Notes under the pieces: generated by a model
The model's input: the letters and a program-made list of their open reading frames with translations, nothing else
The model's database searches: none
What the model was told of the DNA's origin: nothing
Translations under genes and position numbers: made by a program
NCBI GenBank assembly: GCA_052143655.1
Contig: JBKQSL010000231.1
Location: forward strand, 1-16,751
DNA length: 16,751 bases
From: CAVSUR01 sp052143655
GTDB lineage: Bacteria; Actinomycetota; Actinomycetes; Streptosporangiales; Streptosporangiaceae
Direction of reading: 5' to 3'
In this document: one piece after another, positions 1 to 8,322 of the stretch
Layout of the letters: each line of letters opens with the position of its first letter
Position numbering within the stretch: position 1 is the stretch's first letter

Positions 1-48
1 CCACCTGCGCGAGCGCGCAGCATCGGCGAGTCGGCGTCCCCCGGCCAT

Positions 49-1536
49 TTAATAAGAGCGGCCGAATAGCACCCGCTTGCCGTAGGCCGACGGCCGCCCG
101 CAGCGGATACACGGCCCCGACTCCGGCTCGCCGTCCAGCGGGATGCACCGCGCGGTGGCCGTTGTCTCGGCCTTTATCTCGTCCTCACAGGCCTGGCCCC
201 CGCAGTGCAGCGCCAGCGCCCAGCCCACCGCGACCGCGGCCGTGAGCTCGGCCCAGGTATCGGCCCGGACGGTCCGCTCGTCGCGGAAGTCTGTCGCCCG
301 GCGCAGCAGCATCTCCTGGACGGCGGAGAGCTCGAACGACAGCCGGCGGGCTACCGCCGAGTCCAGCGGCACCGGCTCCCTGGCGGCGCGCTGGCTGCCG
401 CTGGCCGGCGGGCCGCAGTTCAGCCGCCGGGCCATCAGGACTGTCCCGGCCTCCAGGTCGCGCGGGCCCAGCTCCAGCCGGATCGGGACGCCGCGCAGCT
501 CCCAGTCGTTGAACTTGAACCCGGGGGACAGGTGGGGCCGGTCGTCCACGTGCACCCGGATGTCCTTGCGGCGCAGCCGCCTGGCCAGTTCCTGAGCTGC
601 CGCCAGCACCGCGACCCCCTGCTCGCCGCGGCCGATAGGAACGATCACCACCTGATGCGGGGCCAGGCCCGGCGGCAGCACCAGGCCGGTGTCATCGCCG
701 TGCGTCATGACCACGCCGCCGATCATGCGGCTGCTCATGCCCCAGGACGTGGTCTGGCACAGCGTTACTTCGTCATTCTGGGCCGTGTACTGGATGCCGA
801 ACGCCCGGGCGAAGTTGGTGCCCATGAAGTGCGAGGTGCCGGCCTGGAGCGCGCGCCCGTCGCGCATCATGGCCTCGATCGTGAACGTGCGCTCCGCGCC
901 CGCGAACCGCTCGCCCGGCGTCTTCTCCCCGGCCACCACCGGCATCGCCGCCGTGTCGATGGCCAGGGCCCGGTAGAAGTCCAGCGCCAGCATGGTCTCG
1001 TTCATAGCCTCTCCGGCGCCCGCGTGCGCGGTGTGACCCTCCTGCCAGAGGAACTCGGTGGTGCGCAGCAGCATCCGCGGGCGCAGCTCCCAGCGCACCA
1101 CGTTGGCCCACTGGTTGAGCAGCAGCGGCAGGTCCCGGTGCGAGCCGATCCAGCGGGCCATGACCTCGCCCACGATCGTCTCCGAGCTGGGCCGGATAAC
1201 CAGCGGCTCATCCAGGTCCTTGCCGCCCGCGTGGGTGACGACGGCCAGCTCCGGCGCGAAGCCCTCGATGTGCTCCGCCTCGCGCCGCATGTAGCTCTCC
1301 GGGATGAGCAGCGGGAAGTAGGCGTTGACATGGCCGGTCTCCTTGATCCGCCGGTCCAGGTCGGCCTGGAGCAGTTCCCAGAGCCGGTAGCCGTAGGGGC
1401 GGATGACCATCGTGCCGCGGACCGGGCCGCGGTCCACTAGCTCGGCCTTGAAGACAAGCTCGTTGTACCAGGCCGAGAAGTCCTCGCTCTGCGGCGTCAC
1501 CCCGTGCTGTGCTGCCCCACGCTCATCGCCTGCCAT
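49..1536 (-). CDS. proS: Prolyl-tRNA synthetase, type 3 (archaeal/eukaryotic-like)
   Basis: Class II aminoacyl-tRNA synthetase that charges tRNA-Pro in the cytoplasm. The 495-residue protein shows a motif 1 region (VIRPYGYRLWELLQ, near residue 45), motif 2 (RTTEFLWQEGHTAH, near 160) and motif 3 (GGVVMTHGDDTGLVLPP, near 275). An anticodon-binding domain follows (HQVVIVPIGRGEQG). The last ~50 residues hold four cysteines (QAC, ARC, GPC, IRC) that resemble the zinc-binding tail of archaeal-type ProRS, and the chain ends in Tyr as in that class. The INS editing domain of bacterial-type ProRS is absent. The ATG start has no Shine-Dalgarno, but a TANNNT box lies seven bases upstream, consistent with leaderless translation. 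It is divergent from vapBC. Family assignment is confident; I cannot tell whether it is the only ProRS of the genome. Confidence 0.96.
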   Translation of the reverse strand: MAGDERGAAQHGVTPQSEDFSAWYNELVFKAELVDRGPVRGTMVIRPYGYRLWELLQADLDRRIKETGHVNAYFPLLIPESYMRREAEHIEGFAPELAVVTHAGGKDLDEPLVIRPSSETIVGEVMARWIGSHRDLPLLLNQWANVVRWELRPRMLLRTTEFLWQEGHTAHAGAGEAMNETMLALDFYRALAIDTAAMPVVAGEKTPGERFAGAERTFTIEAMMRDGRALQAGTSHFMGTNFARAFGIQYTAQNDEVTLCQTTSWGMSSRMIGGVVMTHGDDTGLVLPPGLAPHQVVIVPIGRGEQGVAVLAAAQELARRLRRKDIRVHVDDRPHLSPGFKFNDWELRGVPIRLELGPRDLEAGTVLMARRLNCGPPASGSQRAAREPVPLDSAVARRLSFELSAVQEMLLRRATDFRDERTVRADTWAELTAAVAVGWALALHCGGQACEDEIKAETTATARCIPLDGEPESGPCIRCGRPSAYGKRVLFGRSY

Positions 1537-1543
1537 AGCGGCC

Positions 1544-1549
1544 AGGCTA
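1544..1549 (-). promoter_or_regulatory. Candidate -10 box for leaderless proS transcript
   Basis: Read on the minus strand the hexamer is TAGCCT (TANNNT type). Seven bases separate it from the proS ATG, and no purine-rich ribosome site lies between. In actinobacteria this layout is typical of transcripts that start at the start codon. I saw no convincing -35 box. Confidence 0.45.
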
Positions 1550-1689
1550 GCGGCGGCCCGTCAGCGCGCCGAGTGGTTTTTCCGCCGCGGGCGGGCCGTT
1601 GAACAGGAGGAAGGCCGATGCGGTTCGATATACCAGCACCGGTCGCCACCCCCGGGCACGCCGTTCCGGGACAGGCGGTTACGGGATTT

Positions 1690-1701
1690 CGATGGTATCG
1701 T
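1690..1701 (+). promoter_or_regulatory. Extended -10 promoter with overlapping palindrome, vapB (AbrB type)
   Basis: TGGTATCGT (1693-1701) is an extended -10 (TGN plus TANNNT), and six bases (tttccc) separate it from the ATG at 1708. That predicts a leaderless mRNA. The inverted repeat CGAT-GGT-ATCG (1690-1700) covers the -10 and could be the autoregulatory site of the AbrB-type antitoxin. No good -35 was seen, as is common for extended -10 promoters. The element matches the promoter of the second toxin-antitoxin pair in spacing and TGG context. Confidence 0.5.
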
Positions 1702-1707
1702 TTTCCC

Positions 1708-1944
1708 ATGGAAGCAGTCATCGATCAGGCCGGCCGGGTTGTGCTGCCCAAGCCCATCCGCGATGCGCTGGGCTTGCTGCCCGGCACGAAGGTCGACATC
1801 ACGCCGTATGGCACCGGCGCGCAACTCCTGCCTGCAGGCCGGACCGCGCGCCTGGTCGAGGAGGACGGCGTGCTCGTCGCGGACGCCGAGACCCCGGTCG
1901 ATGACGACGTGCTCTTCGCCCTCATCGACGCGGGCCGCAAGTGA
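1708..1944 (+). CDS. vapB: VapB antitoxin, AbrB/MazE swapped-hairpin type
   Basis: Small DNA-binding antitoxin expected to bind its own promoter and neutralise the PIN toxin encoded next to it. The N-terminal motif AVIDQAGRVVLPKPIRDALGL is the AbrB-like hairpin, with PGTKVDI following. The acidic C-terminal tail (ADAETPVDDDVLF) is a likely toxin-binding segment. The 78-residue form starting at ATG 1708 matches the usual family length and sits six bases after an extended -10. An upstream in-frame ATG at 1618 has a strong AGGAGG (1605-1610) and would add 30 residues (MRFDIPAPV...) that do not look like the family, so I prefer 1708. The stop overlaps the toxin start as GTGA, so translation is probably coupled. 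Confidence 0.85.
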   Translation: MEAVIDQAGRVVLPKPIRDALGLLPGTKVDITPYGTGAQLLPAGRTARLVEEDGVLVADAETPVDDDVLFALIDAGRK

Positions 1945-2348
1945 CGGTCGCGGTCGACACCAGCGTCGCCGTTCCGCTGCTTGTCCGCTCACATCACGAT
2001 CATGCGGGCGTGGTGCGATGGTGGGGCGGGCAGGAGGTCGCGCTCAGCGGTCACGCCCTCGCCGAGACGTACTCGGTTCTCACCAGGCTGCCCGGCGACG
2101 CGCGGCTAGCAGCAGCCGACGCCGCCCGGCTGCTGAATGCGCGCTTCGCTGCGCCTTTCATGCTGAGCAGGCCACTTGCCCGTAAGCTGCCGGACACGCT
2201 CAGCCGCCTTGGCATCGCAGGCGGTGCCGTTTACGATGCGCTGGTGGCGCTGGCCGCCAAAGAGCACGGGGCCGCCCTCGCCACCCGGGATGCGCGGGCA
2301 CGCGGCACTTACGACGCCGTCGGCGTCACGGTAATCGCCGTCACCTGA
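1941..2348 (+). CDS. vapC: VapC toxin, PIN-domain ribonuclease
   Basis: PIN-domain protein of 135 residues, expected to be a Mg-dependent endoribonuclease that cleaves tRNA or rRNA when freed from its antitoxin. The acidic metal-binding residues are visible: D6 (VAVDTSV), E42 (ALAETYSVLTRLP), D99 (AVYDALVALAA) and D117 (ATRDARA). All four are intact, so it appears active. It begins with GTG inside the antitoxin stop (GTGA overlap), the normal antitoxin-first operon order. Two GC-rich hairpins follow within 70 bases. The RNA target cannot be deduced from the sequence. Confidence 0.9.
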   Translation: MTVAVDTSVAVPLLVRSHHDHAGVVRWWGGQEVALSGHALAETYSVLTRLPGDARLAAADAARLLNARFAAPFMLSRPLARKLPDTLSRLGIAGGAVYDALVALAAKEHGAALATRDARARGTYDAVGVTVIAVT

Positions 2349-2368
2349 CCGCAGCAGGAGGCATCGTC

Positions 2369-2414
2369 GCGGACCGACGTCCGTCCGCAATCCGAGGAAG
2401 CGTGCCGCACGCTT
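2369..2414 (+). terminator. Two tandem hairpins after vapC
   Basis: GCGGAC (2369-2374) pairs with GTCCGC (2383-2388) around an 8-base loop. AAGCGTG (2398-2404) pairs with CACGCTT (2408-2414) around CCG. Both lie 20-65 bases after the vapC stop and before the next gene. There is no T-tract, so this is a possible GC-rich actinobacterial terminator and not a canonical one. Confidence 0.35.
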
Positions 2415-2480
2415 ACGGCGGTTCACTACAGTCTCGCTAGAAGAAGTGGCGGCTTCCGGGGATACGGGAGGACCAGGGCC

Positions 2481-3872
2481 ATGGCGAGGGCGGCGCGTGA
2501 CCGGCTGGCCAGGACACTGCGCGGCGATACGAAGACCGCGTTCAGCGTGGAACTGACGGCGAGGACGGGCGACTTGAGCCTGGAGGTCGAGGGCTTCGGG
2601 CACGTCAGGTTCCCGGTGACTCCCGCGAAAGCCCGCAAGCTCCTCGGCCTCGGCCGGCCGGCCCGGTTCGGCCGTGGCGAGCAGACGCTGACCGACCCGG
2701 ACGTCCGTGACACCTGGGAGATCCCGAAGCACCTCGTCCGCGCCGAGTGGAACGACGCCACGCTGAAGGTCATCCTCGCGACGGTAAAAGAAGAGCTCGG
2801 ACTACCGAACGCTGCCGAACTGACTGCCGATCTTCACTCTCTGCTGGTCTACGAGGCGAACCAGTTCTTCCTCGCCCACCAGGACTCCGAGAAAGACGAC
2901 TCGATGGTCGGCACCCTGGTGGTGACCCTGCCGTCTAGTTACACCGGCGGCGAGCTGGTGGTGGGGCACAACGAGGAGCGGAAGGCCTACCGGGGGTCGA
3001 AGACGGCGCTGTCGCTCGTCGCCTTCTACGCCGACTGCCGGCACGAGGTTCGCACGGTGAAGTCGGGCTACCGGATCACCCTCACGTACAACCTTCTCCT
3101 GCACGGCGACACCAGCCGTCCGCAGGGCGATGAGGGAACCGTCGCCGAGCTGGCGGACCTCCTCCGCGAGCACTTCAGCACGCCGGTGCCCCGCTATTAC
3201 GGCGGACCCGCGACTGACCCGCCGAACCGGCTCGTCTACCTCCTCGACCACGAGTACACGCCCCGCGGGCTGAACTGGCGGCGGCTGAAAGGCGCGGACG
3301 CGAGCCGGGTGGCCCTGCTGCGGACCGCCGCGGACAAAGCAGGCTGCGAGGCCATCCTTTCGCTCGCCGACATCAAGACGACGCACAGCGCGTTCCCTGC
3401 CGATGAAGGCTACGGACACCGGCGGCGCTGGGACGATGCCGACGACGAAGACGACTACGACGAAGACGACGGCAACGACACCCAATACGAGATTCAGGAG
3501 CTGATCGACTCCGAGGTCGCCCTCACCCACTGGACCGGGCCGGACGGCACCCGGCTAGAAGAGACTTCGCTGTTCGCCGACGGCACCGAGGTCTGCGCGT
3601 CTACCCCGTCCGGCGACCTCACGCCGTACGCCCAGCAGTACGAGGGCTACATGGGCAACTGGGGCAACACGCTGGACCGCTGGTACCACCGGGCGGCGGT
3701 CGCCGTGTGGCCCCGTGGTCAGGCCTTTGCGAACCGCGCCGAAACCTCGCCGGCCTGGGCTCTTGATGAGCTCACCGCGCGTCGCTGCAGAAGTCGCTCG
3801 TGCTGTTCTGCGCCGGCTTCATCGCGCTATTCGTGCTGTCGGGCATCGGCAACGGATCGACCTACAAGATGA
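2481..3872 (+). CDS. 2OG-Fe(II) oxygenase-like protein, 3'-truncated
   Basis: Resembles the 2-oxoglutarate/Fe(II) prolyl-4-hydroxylase-like superfamily. The likely facial triad is H133-x-D135 (FFLAHQDSEKDDSMVGTL) with H188 (ADCRHEVRTV), and R198 (SGYRITLTYNL) is placed to bind 2-oxoglutarate. GGELVV near residue 156 fits the jelly-roll core. Residues ~313-335 form a very acidic Asp-rich stretch, and a poorly characterised C-terminal part follows (residues ~336-430). ATG 2481 is preceded by GGGAGG (2466-2471), and TACAGT (2427-2432) is a weak -10 candidate. From about residue 430 the reading frame enters narK-derived DNA out of frame and ends in a Ser/Cys/Arg-rich tail, so the native C-terminus is probably lost. 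The substrate is unknown. The catalytic core is complete, so activity is possible. Confidence 0.75.
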   Translation: MARAARDRLARTLRGDTKTAFSVELTARTGDLSLEVEGFGHVRFPVTPAKARKLLGLGRPARFGRGEQTLTDPDVRDTWEIPKHLVRAEWNDATLKVILATVKEELGLPNAAELTADLHSLLVYEANQFFLAHQDSEKDDSMVGTLVVTLPSSYTGGELVVGHNEERKAYRGSKTALSLVAFYADCRHEVRTVKSGYRITLTYNLLLHGDTSRPQGDEGTVAELADLLREHFSTPVPRYYGGPATDPPNRLVYLLDHEYTPRGLNWRRLKGADASRVALLRTAADKAGCEAILSLADIKTTHSAFPADEGYGHRRRWDDADDEDDYDEDDGNDTQYEIQELIDSEVALTHWTGPDGTRLEETSLFADGTEVCASTPSGDLTPYAQQYEGYMGNWGNTLDRWYHRAAVAVWPRGQAFANRAETSPAWALDELTARRCRSRSCCSAPASSRYSCCRASATDRPTR

Positions 3873-4162
3873 TCCCCGCGATCTTCCGGAGTAAAGGAGA
3901 AGCGAGCGTCGCTGCCGGGGCGGACCCGGACACCGCAGGGCATGATTCGCGCCGGATGGCGAACGCGGTCATCGGTATCGCCGGGGCGGCCGGCGCGGCC
4001 GGCGGTGTGCTGATCAACATCGCGTTCCGGCAGTCGTTCCTGGCCTGCGGGACCGGCGACGCCGCCTATCTCGGGTTCATCGCTTTTTACGCGATCTGCG
4101 TGGGCCTGACCTGGCTGGTCTACCTCCGCCCGGCTGGCCGGCGGCGGCTGGCCGGCGTCTGA
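3782..4162 (+). pseudogene. narK: narK-type nitrate/nitrite transporter, C-terminal remnant
   Basis: Only the last ~126 codons of an MFS nitrate/nitrite porter remain, from a typical 430-480. The remnant reads SLQKSLVLFCAGF onwards. It contains FVLSGIGNGSTYKMIPAIF and the second nitrate-signature-like glycine helix GIAGAAGAAGGVLINIAF, then one more membrane segment (YLGFIAFYAICVGLTWLVYL) and a basic tail. Upstream in this frame a TGA stop occurs at 3767-3769 and the sequence belongs to the oxygenase gene, so the breakpoint lies near 3770-3782. A GTG at 3800 could only start a useless fragment. The remnant is convergent with nnaR, 83 bases away. narK beside nas/nir genes is the expected arrangement, so this looks like the operon's former transporter. 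Confidence 0.88.
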
Positions 4163-4245
4163 AGCCCATCTGATGTCTGGCGCAGCTGCGCAGCGATATC
4201 GTGACCGCCCCGGCGGAAGAACTCGCCAGCTAAATTAGTACCGCG

Positions 4246-5406
4246 TTAGTAGCGCCACGCGCCGTCGTGGTTGCCGGCTCGCTCGGGTTCGAAGGCGAGC
4301 CGGTAACCACGCTTCACCACGGTCTGGATGATGCGCGGGTCGCCAAGGGCGGTCCGCAGCCGGCCCACCGCGACCTCCACGGCATGCTCGTCGCCGCCCT
4401 CGCCTGGCGTGATCTTCAGCAGGCCGGAGCGGGAGACAACATGGCCGGGCCTGCTGATCAGTTCTCGCAGCAGGGCCATGCTTGCGCTGCTGAGCGGGAC
4501 GAGCTGGCCGTCTACCACGACGGCGTGCCCGCGGACGTCCATCATGTGACCCGCCGCGGGCAGCGCCTGGCCGCGGCGGCGCGGGAGCTGCTCGACGATC
4601 TCTCTGGCCAGGGCGCCCAGCCGGCTGCGGCCGGGCTGGATCACCGGGATCCCATCCTTCTGGAAGGGGCCGGCGGTTACCGGGCCGACGCACGCGGCCA
4701 CGACAGATCCGCGCAGCGCGGTGCGCACCGCGTCGCCGCAGCCCTGCTCGTCGGCGGCATGCAGGAAGCTCGCCGCGGCTGGTGCGCTGGTGAACGCCAC
4801 CGCGTCGAGCCCGGCGATGCTGACAGACTGGATGAGACGGCGCAGCGGCACGGTGTCCTCCGGCAGCACCCAGCGGTAGACGGGTACCTCGATCACCTCG
4901 GCGCCGGCGAGCCGCAGTGTCTGCACGACGTCGGGCAGCGGCTCACCGTGCAGCTGGACCGCGATCCGCTTGCCTTCGAGGTCGCCGGAGGCGATCAGGT
5001 AAGCCAGGACCTCGCTGGAGGACTCCGACTCCGGTGACCACGCCTCCCGCAGGCCGGAGGCGCGGATCGCGCCGCGGGCCTTCGGGCCGCGTGCCAGCAC
5101 GGTAGAGCGGTCGATCGCCTTGGTCAGTCTCTCCACGAGGCCCCAGGTATCGGCGGCATCGATCCAGCCGCGGAACCCGATGCCCGTCGTGGCGATGACG
5201 ATGTCCAGCGGGGCGGAGAGGCAGCGCTCGGTCGCGTCACGGAGCTGGCTGTCGTCGGCCAGCGGGACGATCTTGATCGCGGGCGCGTACACCACTGTCG
5301 CGCCGCGGCGTTCCAGCGCCACGCCGAACTCCTCCCGGCGGCGGGCCGCGGTGATGCCGATCGTGTACCCCGCCAGCGGCCCGATTCCCGGTGCGTCACC
5401 GCTCAC
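4246..5406 (-). CDS. nnaR: NnaR-like regulator: HemD-like domain plus OmpR-type winged helix
   Basis: A 386-residue two-part protein. Residues ~10-265 resemble uroporphyrinogen-III synthase (GYTIGITAARRREEFGVAL, IATTGIGFRGW, VAFTSAPAAASF, VAACVGPVTA). Residues ~290-375 form an OmpR/PhoB-type winged helix (LSSASMALLRELI, HAVEVAVGRLRTALG, QTVVKRGYRLAFE). This architecture is known from NnaR of Streptomyces and mycobacteria, which helps GlnR activate nitrate and nitrite assimilation genes. The GTG start overlaps the nirD stop (GTGA), so it is last in the nas-nir operon. Because NirB needs siroheme, made from uroporphyrinogen III, the HemD-like domain could sense a tetrapyrrole or be enzymatic; the sequence does not decide. 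Confidence 0.9.
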   Translation of the reverse strand: MSGDAPGIGPLAGYTIGITAARRREEFGVALERRGATVVYAPAIKIVPLADDSQLRDATERCLSAPLDIVIATTGIGFRGWIDAADTWGLVERLTKAIDRSTVLARGPKARGAIRASGLREAWSPESESSSEVLAYLIASGDLEGKRIAVQLHGEPLPDVVQTLRLAGAEVIEVPVYRWVLPEDTVPLRRLIQSVSIAGLDAVAFTSAPAAASFLHAADEQGCGDAVRTALRGSVVAACVGPVTAGPFQKDGIPVIQPGRSRLGALAREIVEQLPRRRGQALPAAGHMMDVRGHAVVVDGQLVPLSSASMALLRELISRPGHVVSRSGLLKITPGEGGDEHAVEVAVGRLRTALGDPRIIQTVVKRGYRLAFEPERAGNHDGAWRY

Positions 5407-5753
5407 CCGGCCATCACCTCGACCAGGCCGTCGCGTATCCGCACGTCATAGACCGGCACGGCGACAGTCTCGTCGTCGAGGCAAGCCCCGGTGCGCAGGT
5501 CGAAGACCTGCTTGTGCAGCGGAGACGCCACTGTCGGGATCTCGCCGCGGCTTCCTGCGATCCCGCGGGAGAGCACGAACGCGCCGGTAAACGGATCCTG
5601 GTTGCCGATCGCATGCAGCGTGCCATCGAACATGCGGAACAACGCCACCTGCTCCCGGCCGATCAGGGCCGCGACACCCCGCTCGGACTGCAGGTCGCGG
5701 TAGCGGCACACCGCCGTCCACCCGGCTGCCTGCTGGGCTGCCGCGCTGGTCAC
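5403..5753 (-). CDS. nirD: Nitrite reductase [NAD(P)H] small subunit NirD
   Basis: Rieske-like fold subunit of the assimilatory NADH nitrite reductase, 116 residues. Conserved segments are GWTAVCRYRDL, ALFRMFDGTLHAIGNQDPFTG, LSRGIAGSRGEIPTVASPLH and VFDLRTGACLDD. The Cys-His ligands of true Rieske proteins are missing (SPLHKQVFDL where Rieske proteins have CPLHGW), which is normal for NirD, so it should not bind a cluster. The start is GTG 5753 inside the nirB stop (GTGA), and its stop overlaps the nnaR start in the same way. A longer frame extends upstream within nirB but is only a shadow. Confidence 0.93.
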   Translation of the reverse strand: MTSAAAQQAAGWTAVCRYRDLQSERGVAALIGREQVALFRMFDGTLHAIGNQDPFTGAFVLSRGIAGSRGEIPTVASPLHKQVFDLRTGACLDDETVAVPVYDVRIRDGLVEVMAG

Positions 5754-8306
5754 CGGACCACCTCCAGCGCCGGCCCGGCTGCCCGCACCGGCATCGGGAG
5801 GGCGGCCGGGCGCGGCTGGCCGCGCTCGGAGACGAAGGCGATGCTCGGGTCGGGCGTGCCGGGGGCGTTGACGAAGGACACGAAGCGGCGCAGCCGCTCG
5901 GGGTCGGCCAGTACCGCAGCCCATTCGTCTTCGTACCGCTCGACGTGCCGGGCCACGGCTGCGTCCAGTTCGCTGCCGATGCCCAGGCTGTCATCGACGA
6001 TGACGCAGCGCAGGTAGTCCAGGCCGCCGTCCAGTGCCTGCAGCCAGCTGGCGGTGCGCTGCAGCCGGTCGGCGGTGCGGATGTAGATCATGATGAACCG
6101 GTCGATGGTGCGGATCAGGGTTTCGCGGTCGGTGTCGGCCAGCAGCAGATCGGCGTGCCGTGGCCGGAAGCCGCCGTTGCCGCACACGTAGAGGTTCCAG
6201 CCGTCCTCGGCGGCGATAACGCCGATGTCCTTGCTCCGCGCCTCGGCGCATTCGCGTGCGCAGCCGGATACCCCGGCCTTGATCTTGTGCGGTGAGCGGA
6301 TGCCCCGGTAGCGCAGCTCCAGCTCGATCGCCAGTGCCACCGAGTCCTGCACCCCGTAGCGGCACCAAGGTCGATCCGACGCAGGACTTCACCGTGCGGA
6401 CGGCCTTGCCGTAGGCGTGCCCGGACTCGAACCCGGCGTCTGCCAGCCGTCGCCAGATCGCCGGCAGCTGCTCCACCCGGGCGCCGAGCAGGTCGATGCG
6501 CTGCCCGCCGGTGATCTTCGTGTAGAGGCCGAAGTCCCGGGCGACCTCGCCGAGGACGATGAGCTTGTCCGGGGTAACCTCGCCGCCGGGGATCCGCGGC
6601 ACGACCGAGTAGCTGCCGTTGCGCTGGATGTTGGCCAGGAAGTGATCGTTGGTGTCCTGCAGCGCCGCCTGCTCGCCGTCGAGAATGTGACCATGCCCGA
6701 GGCTGGCCAGGATGGAGGCGACTGCCGGCCTGCAGATGTCGCAGCCCCGGCCGCCGCGGCCATGCCGCTCGATCAGCTCGGTGAACGTGCTGATCCCGCT
6801 CATCCGGACGATGTCGAACAGCTGGGCGCGGGTGGCGTCGAAGTGCTCGCACAACGCCGGGTTCATGGCGACGCCGCCGTCGGCCAGCAGGGTCTTCAGC
6901 AGCGGGACGCACGACCCGCAGCCCGTCCCGGCCCTGGTGGCGGCCTTGATGCCGGGGACCCCGGTCAGGCCCTGACCGGCGATCGCGGCGCAGATCGCGT
7001 CCTTGGTCACGGCGTGGCAGGAGCAGACCTGCGCCTCGCCGGGCAGCGTGCCGGCGCCCACCGCGGTGCCCGGGCCCGCCGGGGCGATCATCGTGACCGG
7101 ATCACCAGGGAGCGGCCGCCCGATCAGCGGCCGCAGCAGCGCGTATTTCGAGGCGTCACCGACGAGTACCCCGCCGAGCAGAGTCTTCGCGTCGTCGGAG
7201 ACGACGAGCTTGGCATAGCTGCGCTGCACCGGATTGCTGAGCGTCACCACAAGCGCGCCATCGGAGGCGGCCAGGGCATCGCCGAAGCTGGCGACATCAA
7301 CCCCCATCAGCTTGAGCTTGGTGGAGGTGTCAGCGGCGGTGAAGCTAGCGCTGCCCCCGGTGAGCCGGTCGGCGAGCACCTCGGCCATCGCATAGCCCGG
7401 CGCGACCAGGCCGTAGACCCGCCCGCCGATGCAGGCGCATTCGCCGATGGCGTAAACATCCGGATCGCTGGTGCGGCACCCGTCGTCCACCATGACGCCG
7501 CCGCGTTCGCCGAGGGCGAGGCCGGCGTCGCGGGCGAGCTGGTCACGCGGGCGCACCCCGGCAGAGAAGACGACGATGCCGCGGTCCAGCTCGGTGCCGT
7601 CGGCCAGGGCGGCGAGCAGCCGGCCTGCGCCGCGCTGGATCGAGGCGACCGAGGTGCCCAGGTGCGCGGTGACGCCGAGGTTCTCGATCAGCTCGCGCAG
7701 CAGGGCCCCGCCGCCCTCGTCGACCTGCATCGGCATGAGCCGCGGGGCGAGTTCCACGACGTGCGGGGACATGCCGAGCAGGCGCAGCGCGCGGGCCGCC
7801 TCCAGGCCGAGCAGCCCGCCCCCGACCACCATGCCGACCCGCCTGCCGGGAGCGGTCGCGGCGGCGTGCTGCGCCGCCGCACGGATCGCGTCGAGGTCGT
7901 CGAGGGTGCGGTAGACGAAGCATCCCGGCAGGTCCTTGCCGGGGACCGGCGGGACGAACGGGTAGGAGCCGGTGGCCAGCACCAGCGCGTCGTAGCCGAG
8001 GATGGCGCCGCGGCTGGTGGTGACCGTGCGCGCGGCCCGGTCGATGGCGGTCACGGCCTCATCCAGGTGCAGTGCGTAGCCGCCGGAGTCGTAGCAGCCC
8101 TCGGCGACGACATCGAGGTCGGCCGCGGTCACGCCGTCGAAATAGGACGACAGCGCGACCCGGTCGTAAGCGCGGCGCGGCTCCTCCGACAATGCGGTGA
8201 CCCGCCATCGTCGCTGTGCATCACGGTCCCGCACGGCCTCGACAAGCCGCTGCCCGACCATGCCGTTCCCGGCGACGACGAGGTGACGGCGCGAGTTGTC
8301 CCGCAT
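5750..8306 (-). pseudogene. nirB: Nitrite reductase large subunit NirB, broken by a one-base frameshift
   Basis: NADH-dependent siroheme nitrite reductase (nitrite to ammonium), ~851 codons if repaired. Visible in order: FAD motif VVAGNGMVGQRL (residues ~10-21), NAD motif MVVGGGLLGLEAARAL (~153), BFD-like [2Fe-2S] C428-x-C430-x32-C463-x2-C466, a second Cys-containing segment (GCDIC) and the siroheme/[4Fe-4S] domain. The four siroheme-site cysteines are KSCVGST(W)C and SGCARECAE. A surplus base at 6367/6368 (AA where one A is expected) shifts the frame after ...SCVGST. Removing it restores GSTWCRYG-QDSVALAIELE and the intact end. As read, the first frame runs on to 5991 and an orphan C-terminal frame covers 5750-6367. 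ATG 8306 has GAGGAG (8313-8318) six bases away. Could be real inactivation or a sequence error. Confidence 0.9.
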
Positions 8307-8322
8307 GATCAGCTCCTCTCTC

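Noticed and set aside
4180..4191. Palindrome GCGCAGCTGCGC between narK remnant and nnaR as terminator
   Set aside because: Only a four-base stem with a four-base loop is possible and no T-tract follows; too weak to call.
5403..5753. nirD as a true Rieske ferredoxin
   Set aside because: The Cys-His cluster ligands are absent, as expected for NirD.
6360..6372. Programmed frameshift in nirB
   Set aside because: No slippery heptamer or downstream structure is apparent, and NirB homologues are encoded in one frame; mutation or sequence error is simpler.
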